From: Komarekiella delphini-convector SJRDD-AB1
GTDB lineage: Bacteria; Cyanobacteriota; Cyanobacteriia; Cyanobacteriales; Nostocaceae
Direction of reading: 5' to 3'
Length of the DNA stretch: 64,000 nucleotides
Assembly (NCBI RefSeq): GCF_014831675.1
Contig: NZ_VJXY01000014.1
Span: 62,001 to 126,000 of the forward strand
Part shown: one piece after another, positions 16,217-25,541 of the stretch
Position numbering within the stretch: position 1 is the stretch's first letter
Layout: each line of letters opens with the position of its first letter
Notes under the pieces: generated by a model
Told to the model about the DNA's origin: nothing
What the model saw: only the letters and a program-made list of their open reading frames with translations
The model's database searches: none
Made by a program: the position numbers and the translations under genes

Positions 16217-17479
16217 TTAAGCAAGGAAACCAGCAAAAAATTCCAGGGTTTCTTTCAGCGCTTTGATGAAAACGTCTATTTCTTCACGGGTATTATAAAA
16301 AGATAAACTTGCCCGTGCGGTTGCTGGAAGACCTAAGTAACGGTGTAATGGTTGAGTGCAATGGTGTCCAGAACGAATGGCAACGCCTTCTTGATCCAAT
16401 AATGTAGATAAGTCGTTGGCGTGGACTTCTCCGGCTGTGAATGCAGCTAAAGCAGCTCTACCTTCTCCTTGATCATTTGGTTTGGGGCCGTAAATCCGAA
16501 TTTGAGGAATTTGCTCTAATTGTTGAAATAAATAAGCTGTTAATTCGGCTTCGTAGGCGTGGATTTTATCCATACCTATGTTAGTAAGATAATCGATTGC
16601 TGCACCAAGAGCGATCGCTTCCCCAATTGCAGGTGTCCCAGCCTCAAATTTATGCGGTAATTCTGCATAGGTAGAATGGTCTAAAAACACCTCTGCAATC
16701 ATCTCACCACCACCAAAAAACGGTGGCATAGATTCTAACAATTCCAACTTGCCATACAAAAATCCTATCCCAGTTGGAGCACACATTTTGTGACCGGAAG
16801 CAACCAACCAATCACAGTCTATCTGTTGTACATCTACAGGCGTATGAGGGACACTTTGGCAAGCATCAATTAATACTTTCGCACCGTATTTGTGAGCGAT
16901 CGCAACAATTTCTTGCACTGGATTAATACAACCCAAAGTGTTAGAAACATGCACAGTTGAAACCAATTTGGTTTTGTCAGAAATCAGCTTCTTAAACTGT
17001 TCTACATCAAAAGTCTCTTCTGGTGTCAGTTCCACAAATTTCAATACTGCACCGGTCTTTTGTGCCACAAACTGCCACGGTACAATATTACTGTGGTGTT
17101 CCATCACCGACAGAATAATCTCATCGCCCTGCTGCAAATTGTTCATTCCCCAGCTATAGGCTACTAAATTAATCGCTTCACTCGCGTTGCGGGTGTAAAT
17201 AATTTCTTGACGCGATGCAGCATTAATAAATTTGGCAACTTTGTCTCGCGCACCTTCATAAACATCAGTAGCTTTGGCGCTGAGAGTATGAGCACCCCGA
17301 TGCACGTTAGCATTATATTGCTCGTAATAATCCCGCAGGGTATTTAATACGAGTAAAGGTTTTTGCGAAGTTGCAGCATTATCGAGATAAACCAAAGGTT
17401 TCTCGTTAACTTCCTGAAGCAATATCGGGAAGTCAGCGCGAACTTTATCGGCAAGGGTTTTTGTAGGGGTGAAAGTCAT
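16217..17479 (-). CDS. sufS: SufS cysteine desulfurase
   Basis: SufS is a PLP-dependent enzyme that removes sulfur from L-cysteine, forming alanine and an enzyme persulfide used by SufBCD for Fe-S cluster assembly. The PLP lysine is in [11 protein letters not shown], the PLP-stacking histidine in VMEHHSN, and the persulfide cysteine is about C374 in RSGHHCTQP, placing it in the SufS/CsdA (group II) class. Its 420 aa are normal. It is the last gene of sufBCDS, starting about 30 bp downstream of sufD across a short TTAGTCA-type repeat. It should be repressed by SufR through the upstream operators. Confidence 0.97.
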   Translation of the reverse strand: MTFTPTKTLADKVRADFPILLQEVNEKPLVYLDNAATSQKPLLVLNTLRDYYEQYNANVHRGAHTLSAKATDVYEGARDKVAKFINAASRQEIIYTRNASEAINLVAYSWGMNNLQQGDEIILSVMEHHSNIVPWQFVAQKTGAVLKFVELTPEETFDVEQFKKLISDKTKLVSTVHVSNTLGCINPVQEIVAIAHKYGAKVLIDACQSVPHTPVDVQQIDCDWLVASGHKMCAPTGIGFLYGKLELLESMPPFFGGGEMIAEVFLDHSTYAELPHKFEAGTPAIGEAIALGAAIDYLTNIGMDKIHAYEAELTAYLFQQLEQIPQIRIYGPKPNDQGEGRAALAAFTAGEVHANDLSTLLDQEGVAIRSGHHCTQPLHRYLGLPATARASLSFYNTREEIDVFIKALKETLEFFAGFLA

Positions 17480-17510
17480 TGGTAATGAAATAGTAATTAA
17501 TAATTAGTCA

Positions 17511-18929
17511 TTAGTCATTAGATAAAGACTTCAGACTATTGACAGTGTTTAACAGGATTTCTTGCAAAGATGGAACTGGTATTTGGTTGATGATTTCGGC
17601 GGCGAAGGCATTAATTAACAAACTCCTAGCATCATCTTCATCAATTCCTCGGCTTTGCAGATAGAATATTTCATCATCCTCCAACTGGCTGACGGTAGCA
17701 CCGTGAGCGCATTTAACGTTATCTGCTGTAATTTCCAATTGGGGTTTAGTATCAACTCTGGCTTTAGATGATAGCAGCAAATTCCGATTCAATTGGGCTG
17801 CATCAGTCAACTGTGCTGGCTTAGGAACAAAAACTTTGCCATTGAACACTGCATGAGCGCGATCGCCTACAATACACTTATGCAATTGCTTGCTTGTGCC
17901 GTGAGGATAGTTGAGTGCGATCGCACTGTGAGTATCCGCCAACTGCTTACCAGAAATCATTGTCAAACCATTGAGGTGAGTTTCTGTTTGCTCACCAGTT
18001 TGCAAAATCTCTAAATTGTGCCGCGATAACTTTGCACCTAAAGTTATTGCGTGACAAGTATATCGACTATCACGAGCTTGAGCGATCGCAGTCTTCCCTA
18101 TATGAAAAGCCTCTGCACCTTCTTGCTCAACCCTAGTGTGACTCACCTGAGCATTGTCAGCAATCCAAATTTCCGTAACCGCATTTGTCAGGTAAACCCT
18201 CCCTTCCTTTGTGCTCTCTGCACCTCTGTCTTGGAAAGTTCTGTTCACCGGAAGCCGGCGCTCAGACTTTCCGCTGCGGTTCGTATACTCTTCAATCAAA
18301 CTTACTTGCGAACCACTTTCCGCCACCACCAAACAACGTGGCTGCGAAATCGTCGGCGTCTCACCAACATCCGAAATAAACAGCAGATGAATTGGCGTCT
18401 CAACTACTACATTCTTCCCCACCCAAACCACAGCCACATCAGTTATCCCAGCGGTGTTAAGCGCAGTAAACACTTCCTGCGCTCCCTCAGCTTGAGCTAA
18501 ATACTGCTTAACACCCTCTTGCTCAGATTCAGGCAACCCAGCCAAATTACTTACTACAACACCATCTGGCAAATCTGCAACTGCTGATAACTCAGGCGCA
18601 TAAACGCCATTAACAAACACCAAACGACTGTTAGCAGCTTCGGGTATCAACGCTGGAATATCGGTTGGTATTGATTGCGTCTTTACTTGAAATTGAACTT
18701 GTCGCAGAGATGATAAATCAGTAAATCGCCATTCTTCTTCGCGATTGGTGGGAATATTCGAGTGACGTACCCAATTAGCAGCGCCATCGCGTAATTCCTG
18801 CAACCAACCCTCTGTTTTTGTTGCTATTACCTGCTCTAGCAATCCAGTTAGATAGCCATCTTTATCCAGCATAGATGTCATGCCAGCATCAGAGTTAGGA
18901 ATGGGACTAGGAGATACTTGAATAGTCAT
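17511..18929 (-). CDS. sufD: SufD, Fe-S cluster assembly scaffold subunit
   Basis: SufD forms the SufBC2D scaffold with SufB and the ATPase SufC. The C-terminal core shows the SufB/SufD beta-helix with YTCHAITLGAKLSRHNLEI and DNVKCAHGATVSQLEDDEIFYLQSRG (the conserved CAHGAT with its histidine). Its length (about 472 aa from ATG 18929) is usual. I prefer this ATG to the GTG one codon upstream; the ATG shares one base with the sufC stop (TGATG), a mark of translational coupling. It is co-directional with sufB, sufC and sufS. Confidence 0.96.
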   Translation of the reverse strand: MTIQVSPSPIPNSDAGMTSMLDKDGYLTGLLEQVIATKTEGWLQELRDGAANWVRHSNIPTNREEEWRFTDLSSLRQVQFQVKTQSIPTDIPALIPEAANSRLVFVNGVYAPELSAVADLPDGVVVSNLAGLPESEQEGVKQYLAQAEGAQEVFTALNTAGITDVAVVWVGKNVVVETPIHLLFISDVGETPTISQPRCLVVAESGSQVSLIEEYTNRSGKSERRLPVNRTFQDRGAESTKEGRVYLTNAVTEIWIADNAQVSHTRVEQEGAEAFHIGKTAIAQARDSRYTCHAITLGAKLSRHNLEILQTGEQTETHLNGLTMISGKQLADTHSAIALNYPHGTSKQLHKCIVGDRAHAVFNGKVFVPKPAQLTDAAQLNRNLLLSSKARVDTKPQLEITADNVKCAHGATVSQLEDDEIFYLQSRGIDEDDARSLLINAFAAEIINQIPVPSLQEILLNTVNSLKSLSND

Positions 18930-19717
18930 CACACACCCACCTCAGTCGCAGCATCTTTCAAAATCCAGTCATAACCACGAGCTTCTAACTCCAGTGCCAA
19001 ATCTTTACCACCGCACAAAAGAATCTGCCCGTTTGCCATCACATGCACGTAATCAGGAACAATATAGTTAAGCAACCGTTGGTAGTGAGTAATCAAAATT
19101 GTGGCATTTTCTGGACTCGCCAGCTGATTTACCCCACTTGCGACAATTTTGAGAGCGTCAATATCCAAACCCGAATCAGTTTCATCCAAAATTGCTAATT
19201 TCGGTTCCAGCAGCGCCATTTGCAGAATTTCGTTTCGCTTCTTCTCGCCACCAGAAAACCCTTCATTTAAACTGCGACTAAGAAAAGCGGGATTCATCTT
19301 TACCACATCCAGCTTTTCCTCAATTAAATCGTCAAAATCAAAGGCATCCAATTCCTCTAAACCCTGTGCCTTGCGACGGGAATTGTAAGCCACTCGCAAA
19401 AAATCCAAATTACTGACACCCGGAATTTCTAGCGGGTATTGAAACGCCAGAAACACACCAGCTCTTGCCCGTTCCTCCGGTTCTAATTCCAGCAGATTTT
19501 GCCCTTGGAAAATTATCTCACCGCCAGTTACCTCATACGCCGGATGCCCAGCCAACACTTTAGAGAAGGTACTCTTACCAGAACCATTCGGCCCCATAAT
19601 TGCATGGATTTCACCAGAACGTACCTCAAGATTCAAACCCTTGAGAATCGGTGTCCCATCAACTGTAGCCGTCAGATCTCTTACCGACAGCACAACTTCG
19701 CTATTTTCAATAATCAT
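18929..19717 (-). CDS. sufC: SufC, ABC-type ATPase of the Suf scaffold
   Basis: SufC is the cytosolic ATPase that drives conformational change in SufBC2D. Seen: Walker [11 protein letters not shown]-loop region, signature [12 protein letters not shown] (SufC-type SGGEKK), Walker B with [11 protein letters not shown] and H-loop ILITHYQR. The ATG at 19717 (MIIENSEVV) has GGGAG about 7 bases upstream and gives 262 aa, the usual SufC size. The longer frame to 19864 adds 49 residues encoded by a repeat element and is not likely to be translated as one protein. It is followed by sufD with a 1-base overlap. Confidence 0.96.
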   Translation of the reverse strand: MIIENSEVVLSVRDLTATVDGTPILKGLNLEVRSGEIHAIMGPNGSGKSTFSKVLAGHPAYEVTGGEIIFQGQNLLELEPEERARAGVFLAFQYPLEIPGVSNLDFLRVAYNSRRKAQGLEELDAFDFDDLIEEKLDVVKMNPAFLSRSLNEGFSGGEKKRNEILQMALLEPKLAILDETDSGLDIDALKIVASGVNQLASPENATILITHYQRLLNYIVPDYVHVMANGQILLCGGKDLALELEARGYDWILKDAATEVGV

Positions 19718-19751
19718 GTTCTCTCCCTTCTCTTCTTTCTTAGTGCCTTCG

Positions 19752-19837
19752 TGTCTTAGTGAACCAGCGCTGTAGGCGGGTTTCCCGCCGTAGGCGACTG
19801 GTGAACCCAGAGGGTGGTGAAGTGAACCACTAAGACA
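19752..19837. repeat. REP-like hairpin element between sufB and sufC
   Basis: Outer arms TGTCTTAGTG (19752-19761) and CACTAAGACA (19828-19837) are perfectly complementary. Inside, GGCGGG TTT CCCGCC (about 19775-19789) forms a second GC-rich hairpin. The block, with the adjoining GACACAGAGACACAGAGG repeat to about 19851, occupies the sufB-sufC gap (146 bp). It could stall or process the sufBCDS transcript. Confidence 0.65.
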
Positions 19838-19863
19838 CAGAGACACAGAGGTAAACTTCAACA

Positions 19864-21303
19864 TTACCCGACACTGCCTTCTAACTTCAGACTCAATAGC
19901 TTATCAGCTTCTACAGCAAACTCCATCGGAAGTTGACTGAAAACATCTTTGCAGAAGCCGCTAATCATCATCGAAATTGCGTCTTCTGAGGAAATGCCCC
20001 GTTGAGCGAAGTAAAACAGCTGATCTTCCCCAATTTTGGAAGTAGAAGCTTCATGCTCCACTTTTCCAGTGTTATTTTGTACTTGGATATAAGGGAAAGT
20101 GTTCGCGTGAGCATTATCCCCTATTAACATAGAGTCGCACTGAGAATAGTTTCTTGCTCCTTGCGCTTTCGGGTTTACTTTCACCAAACCCCGATAGCTG
20201 TTGCTAGATTTACCTGCGGAGATTCCTTTAGAGATAATTGTACTGCGAGTGTTTTTACCAACGTGAATCATTTTAGTGCCAGTATCGGCTTGCTGCATAT
20301 GATTTGTCAGCGCTACTGAGTAGAATTCACCCACAGAGTTATCACCTACCAAAACACAGCTGGGATATTTCCAAGTGATTGCCGAACCTGTTTCTACTTG
20401 AGTCCAGGAAATCTTGGAATTTACACCCTGGCACAAACCGCGTTTGGTGACAAAGTTATAAATACCGCCTTTACCGTTAGCATCTCCAGCGTACCAGTTT
20501 TGCACGGTGGAGTATTTAATCTCGGCGTTGTCGAGAGCGACGAGTTCTACGACGGCGGCATGCAGTTGGTTGCTGTCGTACATTGGCGCGGTGCAACCTT
20601 CCAAGTAGGAAACATAGCTACCTTCTTCGGCGACAATCAAAGTCCGCTCGAATTGTCCTGTATCACCTGAGTTGATGCGGAAGTAAGTAGACAGTTCCAT
20701 CGGGCATTTGACGCCTTTAGGAATGTAGACGAAGGAACCATCGCTGAATACGGCGGCGTTCAAGGCAGCGAAGTAGTTATCTGCAACGGGAACAACACTA
20801 CCCAAGTATTTTTTTACTAATTCTGGGTGTTCTTGTAGTGCTTCGGAAATTGAACAGAAAATAACTCCATCTTCTGCCAGCTTTTCCTTAAAAGTTGTGG
20901 CAACAGAAACACTATCGAAAATCGCATCAACAGCGACGTTTGCTAATCGCTTCTGTTCAGACAGGGAAATGCCCAATTTCTCGAAGGTTTCCAAGAGGGT
21001 TGGATCAACTTCATCTAAGCTGTTCAGCTTTGGTTTTTTTTGTTTCGGAGCTGAATAGTAGATGATATCTTGATAATTTATTGGTGGATACTTGACACTC
21101 GGCCAAGTTGGTTCTGTCATTTTTTGCCACTGGCGATATGCTTTGAGGCGAAACTCCAGCATGAACTCTGGCTCGTTCTTCTTAGCGGAGATCAAGCGGA
21201 TAACGTCTTCGTTTAGTCCACGCTCAATTGTGTCGGCCTCAATGTCGGTGACAAAGCCGTACTTGTAGGGTTGGTTGACTAAGGTTTTGACAGTGGCACT
21301 CAT
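19864..21303 (-). CDS. sufB: SufB, Fe-S cluster assembly scaffold subunit
   Basis: SufB is the subunit of SufBC2D on which clusters form. The protein (479 aa, usual length) opens with the family region [19 protein letters not shown], contains [19 protein letters not shown] and, in the core, [20 protein letters not shown] and [28 protein letters not shown] (with the functionally important cysteine), then [15 protein letters not shown] near the end. It is the first gene of the operon. Transcription starts in the sufR-sufB gap, which has two SufR operators. The gap to sufC is unusually long and repeat-filled for an operon. Confidence 0.97.
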   Translation of the reverse strand: MSATVKTLVNQPYKYGFVTDIEADTIERGLNEDVIRLISAKKNEPEFMLEFRLKAYRQWQKMTEPTWPSVKYPPINYQDIIYYSAPKQKKPKLNSLDEVDPTLLETFEKLGISLSEQKRLANVAVDAIFDSVSVATTFKEKLAEDGVIFCSISEALQEHPELVKKYLGSVVPVADNYFAALNAAVFSDGSFVYIPKGVKCPMELSTYFRINSGDTGQFERTLIVAEEGSYVSYLEGCTAPMYDSNQLHAAVVELVALDNAEIKYSTVQNWYAGDANGKGGIYNFVTKRGLCQGVNSKISWTQVETGSAITWKYPSCVLVGDNSVGEFYSVALTNHMQQADTGTKMIHVGKNTRSTIISKGISAGKSSNSYRGLVKVNPKAQGARNYSQCDSMLIGDNAHANTFPYIQVQNNTGKVEHEASTSKIGEDQLFYFAQRGISSEDAISMMISGFCKDVFSQLPMEFAVEADKLLSLKLEGSVG

Positions 21304-21478
21304 CGGTAATAGTCTCTTACGTTCTGTGTTCAGTTGAATCTCTATGGCAGTCGCTACAACTTTGGGAACTAAAGAAACGCGCTGCCTCTTTAAGGATGGA
21401 AGACGGGTTTGGGTTTAGCCGATTCCCATCTCGCGTTACGGAATGGTTACACGGCTGTTAGAATGGAGGTGGAGAATA

Positions 21479-21498
21479 AAACAACAACTATGTTGTTT
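21479..21498. promoter_or_regulatory. SufR operator 1 (CAAC-N6-GTTG)
   Basis: The perfect 7-bp arms AAACAAC (21479-21485) and GTTGTTT (21492-21498) contain CAAC-N6-GTTG, the published core of the cyanobacterial SufR binding site. It lies between the divergent sufB and sufR genes, so it can control both. Binding is inferred. Confidence 0.85.
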
Positions 21499-21526
21499 AA
21501 TGTATCTTCATTCATTTTACGCTAAA

Positions 21527-21548
21527 TTAACAACAACAATGTTGTTAA
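21527..21548. promoter_or_regulatory. SufR operator 2 (CAAC-N6-GTTG)
   Basis: The perfect 8-bp arms TTAACAAC (21527-21534) and GTTGTTAA (21541-21548) again contain CAAC-N6-GTTG. It is centred 49 bp from operator 1 and about 55 bp before the sufR start. Two sites in this gap agree with what is known for Synechocystis SufR. Confidence 0.85.
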
Positions 21549-21578
21549 AGTCAAATTTTCCCAGAAATTTTTGGGACG

Positions 21579-21591
21579 TTCGCGGAGCGTC
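21579..21591. repeat. Dispersed GAGACGCTNCGCGAA repeat in the sufR leader
   Basis: TTCGCGGAGCGTC is the reverse complement of a Nostoc dispersed repeat also present at 26941, 50014 and 55791. Here it ends 11 bases before the sufR ATG, in the place where a Shine-Dalgarno sequence would normally be. Confidence 0.6.
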
Positions 21592-21602
21592 TGCACCAGA
21601 AG

Positions 21603-22355
21603 ATGGCGACTACCCACCAGTCCTCAACGAAGCAAGATATCCTGGAATATCTTCTGAAACACTCACAAGCAACGGCTTTTGAGCTTGCCGAAGTTTTAGA
21701 TGTCAGCCCCCAAGCAATTCGTCGCCATCTCAAGGATTTGGAGGCGGAGGAACTAGTTTTGTACTCGTCGGTGCAGGCACAAAAAACTCAAAGCGACGAT
21801 TTACAAAGATCTGAAGTTCGAGGGATGGGGCGTCCTCAGCACGTTTATCACCTGAGTCGTCAGGGACGCGATCGCCTGCAACGGACAATGAACGGTAACT
21901 ATGGCGATCGCTACGGCGAATTTGCCGTTTCTCTGCTGGATACATTAGCAGAAACCGTTGGACGCGACCAAGTTAGCTCGATTTTACGAAAACAGTGGGA
22001 ACGCAAAGCCCAAGAATATCGCGATCATTTGGGTAACGGTTCACTGCAAGAACGTGTTGCCAAGTTAGTCGAACTAAGAAAAGCCGAAGGTTTTATGGCA
22101 GAGTGTCACTCTGTAGATATTGATTCTTCACATGAAACTTCTGGGGACAAGCTAGGCGATCGCTTTATTTTAACTGAGCATCACTGCGCGATTTCCAATG
22201 TTGCCGAATCTTTTCCCAGCATTTGTGGTCATGAACTAGAAATGTTTGCTGCCGTCCTACCAGATTGTATAATCGAGCGTACCCACTGGATTATCAACGG
22301 CGAACATCGTTGTGGCTATTTGGTACAAGCTCGAAAGCAAAAGTGTAATAAGTAA
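21603..22355 (+). CDS. sufR: SufR, Fe-S-sensing repressor of the suf operon
   Basis: SufR is a DeoR/ArsR-like winged-helix repressor that binds an oxygen-labile [4Fe-4S] cluster and represses sufBCDS and itself when cluster supply is sufficient. Residues about 12-50 form the HTH (FELAEVLDVSPQAIRRHLKDLE). The C-terminal cluster region has C168, C195, C208, C222 and C237, in line with family cluster ligands. Its 250 aa are somewhat longer than the shortest family members but normal. It is divergent from sufB, with two CAAC-N6-GTTG operators between. No Shine-Dalgarno is obvious before the ATG, because a dispersed repeat fills the leader. Confidence 0.96.
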   Translation: MATTHQSSTKQDILEYLLKHSQATAFELAEVLDVSPQAIRRHLKDLEAEELVLYSSVQAQKTQSDDLQRSEVRGMGRPQHVYHLSRQGRDRLQRTMNGNYGDRYGEFAVSLLDTLAETVGRDQVSSILRKQWERKAQEYRDHLGNGSLQERVAKLVELRKAEGFMAECHSVDIDSSHETSGDKLGDRFILTEHHCAISNVAESFPSICGHELEMFAAVLPDCIIERTHWIINGEHRCGYLVQARKQKCNK

Positions 22356-22469
22356 ATTCGTGTTCATATCTAGTTTAGTATACAGGTAATAACTAAGTGG
22401 TAAAACCTATTACTAATTAGCTATTACCTATTACTTATGAACCTTTAAGTTCTAAATAGAATTTATTTT

Positions 22470-22730
22470 ATGGATTTACCATCACAGCAACCGTCAACAC
22501 AGTTTTTAACCCTGGACGAATCAGCAACAGTAGACGCCGCTTTGTTGTCTTCTCCAGAAAAGTTTTTAGCAAGATTGACGATTTCATCACTGAAGCTTTT
22601 GAAGCATATTGCTCAAGAATACAATATTGCCATTGAGGATTTAACAGCGCAGCAAATAATTGCCTGGTTTGAAAAAGATGGCAAGATTAGGAGAGAGCAG
22701 GGAATTGAAGCTTCATATCTCAAGTGGTAA
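22470..22730 (+). CDS. Conserved hypothetical protein, 86 aa
   Basis: A small soluble helical protein. The central part SPEKFLARLTISSLKLLKHI is followed by AQEYNIAIEDLTAQQIIAWF, which resembles a short helical bundle. No signal peptide or cysteine cluster is present. I do not recognise a domain with confidence, but proteins of this pattern are common as single genes in Nostocales. It follows sufR by about 115 bp on the same strand and ends in a good bidirectional terminator at 22747-22772. Whether it is co-transcribed with sufR is open. Confidence 0.7.
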   Translation: MDLPSQQPSTQFLTLDESATVDAALLSSPEKFLARLTISSLKLLKHIAQEYNIAIEDLTAQQIIAWFEKDGKIRREQGIEASYLKW

Positions 22731-22746
22731 TATTAATTTTAAATAA

Positions 22747-22772
22747 AAAAGCACCTTATCAAAGGTGCTTTT
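22747..22772. terminator. Bidirectional rho-independent terminator
   Basis: AAAAGCACCTT and AAGGTGCTTTT form perfect 11-bp arms around a 4-base loop, with A and T runs on both sides. It separates the convergent 86-aa and 211-aa genes and can serve both. Confidence 0.88.
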
Positions 22773-22807
22773 AAAATTCATCACAATTGCGTTTCTAGAC
22801 AATTGTT

Positions 22808-23443
22808 TTAAGTATTATAAGTGGTAGCACGTGGACTGCGAGCTCCAGCTACAGCTCCAATCATTGAGGCTATTAAACCCAGTAAGGAACCGAACACAAA
22901 CCACCACAATCCTGAACGTAAATTAGCTGCCGCTTCACGAGCTTGTTGGGCAGTTACATTTGCTTGTGGTACATTGACACCACCTTGCTGTTGTACCTGG
23001 TTTATTACTTCCCCAGCGTTGGAAGCAGCAACACCGAAAGCACCCGATACTCCGCTTGCGAGTAGCCATGAACTAACAGCCAAAGTTGTGGCCCAAAGAA
23101 TTGCGCCGTTGAGAAGTGCTGTGTTGCGGTTCATTGGCCCACAAGCACGAGCAGTAACCCAACCGCCAGTAAACAGCGAAATCAATAAAGCAATGGTTGA
23201 CCAAAGCCCCGCATTACCGGCAGCGTCAGGTGCAATTGTTCTGGGTGCACCTGAACCTTCAACAGTGCCGGCTGCTACCGCACCAATAATAGCGCTCAAA
23301 ATTAATTGAGTAGCTAATGCAACCAGTAAGCCAGAAATAATCGGCCCCCAGCGAACAAGATCATGATATTCAGCTACTCGACCCACTACCACAGGGTCAG
23401 GAGGAACAACATCGGAATTTCCTACCCGATTTACATATGACAT
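22808..23443 (-). CDS. Four-helix membrane protein, 211 aa
   Basis: Hydrophobic segments at about 32-56 (IISGLLVALATQLILSAIIGAVA), 75-95, 108-130 and 183-203 indicate an integral membrane protein. Between helices 3 and 4 is a hydrophilic loop with QQQGGVNVPQANVTAQQAREAAANLRSG. The N-terminal 30 residues are polar with several prolines. The glycine/alanine-rich helices resemble small bacterial membrane proteins of unknown function (YrzE/TIGR04086-like), a loose similarity only. It starts with ATG and has TTTCTCC-type sequence upstream (GGAGAAAA on the coding strand), a fair ribosome binding site. Confidence 0.78.
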   Translation of the reverse strand: MSYVNRVGNSDVVPPDPVVVGRVAEYHDLVRWGPIISGLLVALATQLILSAIIGAVAAGTVEGSGAPRTIAPDAAGNAGLWSTIALLISLFTGGWVTARACGPMNRNTALLNGAILWATTLAVSSWLLASGVSGAFGVAASNAGEVINQVQQQGGVNVPQANVTAQQAREAAANLRSGLWWFVFGSLLGLIASMIGAVAGARSPRATTYNT

Positions 23444-23778
23444 AGTCTATTTTCTCCGTTGCTGCTTCAGCAAACTTTTTTCATCCGGTACATTGATGCT
23501 TATTGTTTAAAAATAAATTGTTCTCAGGAGTTTTAACATCTATCAATAGAAATAATTAATAACTATATCTCTAGGAATAATGATTATATATGGATTCAAA
23601 AATTTTTAGTTCAACCTTAAAGTTCATCTTAGCTTTTTATATTTTCTTCATATAAATTTGCAAACTTAAATACACTTATTAACTGCTGTAGCAAATCATT
23701 TTTAATTCTGAATAGATACAAGATGTAGACATTTTTCATAAAAACTAGAAGTAAACTAATTAGAAAGCAAAGCTCAGG
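23444..23778. other. Intergenic region, 335 bp
   Basis: AT-rich, without a coding frame. It includes the promoter region of the 211-aa gene and the 3' side of the YbjQ gene. No hairpin terminator of note was found. Confidence 0.4.
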
Positions 23779-24105
23779 TTAACGCATTTTCACAGCAGTG
23801 CCCGTAGCAGTAATTAACAACAGAACTCCTGACTGATCAATATTGATTGTGCCAGTATCAATTTCAATACCGATTACAGCATTTGCTCCTAAACGTTGTG
23901 CCCGTTGTTCTAACTCTTCTAAAGCCTTTCTTTGACCTTGTTCAAATAGACGCTCATAGCTAGCAGTTCTACCGCCGATAATGTCTCGAATACCAGCCAA
24001 AAAATCTCGTAGAAAATTACTACCATAAACTACTTCCGCCGTCACAATGCCTAAATATGAGTCAATAACGGCTCCTTGAATCACATCAGTAGTAGTGATA
24101 ATCAC
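23779..24105 (-). CDS. YbjQ/UPF0145-family protein, 108 aa
   Basis: The family pattern is clear: SYLGIVTAEVVYGSNFLRDFLAGIRDIIGGRTASYERLFEQG, then the helix ALEELEQRAQRLGANAVIGIEID and the last strand VLLLITATGTAVKM. YbjQ proteins form pentameric rings of small dodecin-like or heavy-metal-binding-type domains; their role is unknown. Full length is usual for the family. It stands alone, with 710 bp of empty sequence on its 5' side. Confidence 0.93.
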   Translation of the reverse strand: MIITTTDVIQGAVIDSYLGIVTAEVVYGSNFLRDFLAGIRDIIGGRTASYERLFEQGQRKALEELEQRAQRLGANAVIGIEIDTGTINIDQSGVLLLITATGTAVKMR

Positions 24106-24815
24106 AACTTAGCCTCACAAACAGTATATAGTTGATATTTTTGTCAAGTGTTTATAAAAATTCTTAAGCAACTGTAACTCATGGTTGCACATACAAAATT
24201 TAGCTATGCAAGTTTCAAAACCTCAATTAAGTCTGGCTTAGGAGACTTAACTTATGGAGATCATGCCTTCTATGAGTATAGAAGCAGACAGATTTTATCA
24301 ACACTATTCCATATAATTTTAGATTAGTCTTGCCACTATAATCTCATTTTTACAGTCATCTTAAGTAAAGATTTAGAATTTGAAGGAACATTTTGCTTTT
24401 TGGATTTATCTTACTTGCTTGATGACTAAAAAAAGGATAAAGCATAAATGATTAAAAATATGGAAAAATTGGATACATGAGTAAGTTATCAAGTTAAATA
24501 ATAAACATGAATTATCACCAAGAATGAATGCTGAATACTTCTATAGATAAGCGTCTTGTCTATCTAAAAGTAAGTGAGATACCTATCGAGTTACTCCAAA
24601 TGGCAAGTATAACTACTGAGTAAATAAAGTATATTTTTGGCATATACCTGAACAATCTTGGAGAATGTACTTGATTATTTATACCTTATATCGAATTGTT
24701 CAGTAAAAACTCTGAAGATAATGCTGTATGTAAACAAGGGTAAAGATAGGATGAATTATTAACATTTCATAAATGCGAATAAATACAGTTTTCAAAGCTC
24801 AATAATTTTGTTTTA
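24106..24815. other. Intergenic region, 710 bp, nothing recognised
   Basis: AT-rich DNA between divergent starts of the YbjQ and TPR genes. Only frames of about 20 codons occur (for example from 24181 and 24254). No repeat, tRNA or palindromic operator was identified. Confidence 0.4.
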
Positions 24816-25538
24816 ATGTACAAGAAAAAAATTCACTACAATACCGGGAAATTTACTGTGTACAAGCCGAAATCATTAGTATTTAGTGTTCTATTATCAG
24901 GATGTTTTGCTGTCACTATACCAGCGATCGCACAGGCTCAAGTATTGGTGGTACAAGCCAGAAACGTAGAATTAAAGCAACTACTAGAGGACGGACGGAG
25001 GTTGGTAGATACTGGCGATTACAGTGGTGCGATCGCTGTTTATCAACAAGCAGCTACCCTAGCTCCTAAGAATGCCAAAATTCATTCTGGTATTGGTTAC
25101 TTACACGCTCAACAAGGAAATTACCGAGCGGCTTTAACTGCTTATCGTCGTGCTATTGCCATTAATCCCACCAATAGTGATTTTTATTACGCGGTGGGTT
25201 ACATCAAAGCCAATTTGGGAGATACCGCTGGAGCGAAAGAAGGCTATCGTCGTGCCATACAACTAAATCGCAATAATGTTAATGCTTATTTAGGATTGGG
25301 TGTGACGCAATCACGTTTAGGAGACTACGGTGCAGCCGCTTGGGCATACGAGCAAGCAGTCAATCTAGATAGAAGCAATGCCCAGACTTATGAGTTGATG
25401 GGGACGATGTATAAACAGCGACGACAAACCAAACAAGCGAGTAGCGTGCTCCAAAAAGCCCGTGACTTGTACAAGCGACGCAATGATCGAGATGGCGTAG
25501 ACAGGGTAGAAGCAATGCTTAGACAGTTAGGAAGATGA
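24816..25538 (+). CDS. Exported TPR protein, 240 aa
   Basis: A long basic N-terminus (MYKKKIHYNTGKFTVYKPK) precedes a hydrophobic segment SLVFSVLLSGCFAVTIPAIA and a likely AQA cleavage site at about residue 41. Then come four to five TPR units (about 58-225), each with the pattern seen in SGAIAVYQQAATLAPKNAKI, RAALTAYRRAIAINPTN and GAKEGYRRAIQLN. The protein should act in the periplasm or lumen as a protein-binding scaffold. Partners are unknown. The ABC ATPase gene is convergent, with only a 3-bp gap between the stops. Confidence 0.88.
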   Translation: MYKKKIHYNTGKFTVYKPKSLVFSVLLSGCFAVTIPAIAQAQVLVVQARNVELKQLLEDGRRLVDTGDYSGAIAVYQQAATLAPKNAKIHSGIGYLHAQQGNYRAALTAYRRAIAINPTNSDFYYAVGYIKANLGDTAGAKEGYRRAIQLNRNNVNAYLGLGVTQSRLGDYGAAAWAYEQAVNLDRSNAQTYELMGTMYKQRRQTKQASSVLQKARDLYKRRNDRDGVDRVEAMLRQLGR

Positions 25539-25541
25539 GGT

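Noticed and set aside
18051-18500. 149-aa plus-strand frame inside sufD
   Set aside because: It is antisense to sufD, whose product is fully explained. The translation has no domain-like pattern.
19718-19864. Extended N-terminus of SufC
   Set aside because: The extra 49 residues are encoded by a repeat element, and the ATG at 19717 has a good ribosome binding site and gives the normal size.
22821-23309. 162-aa plus-strand frame opposite the four-helix membrane gene
   Set aside because: It is antisense to a frame with clear membrane helices, and the translation is Pro/Ala-rich without structure.
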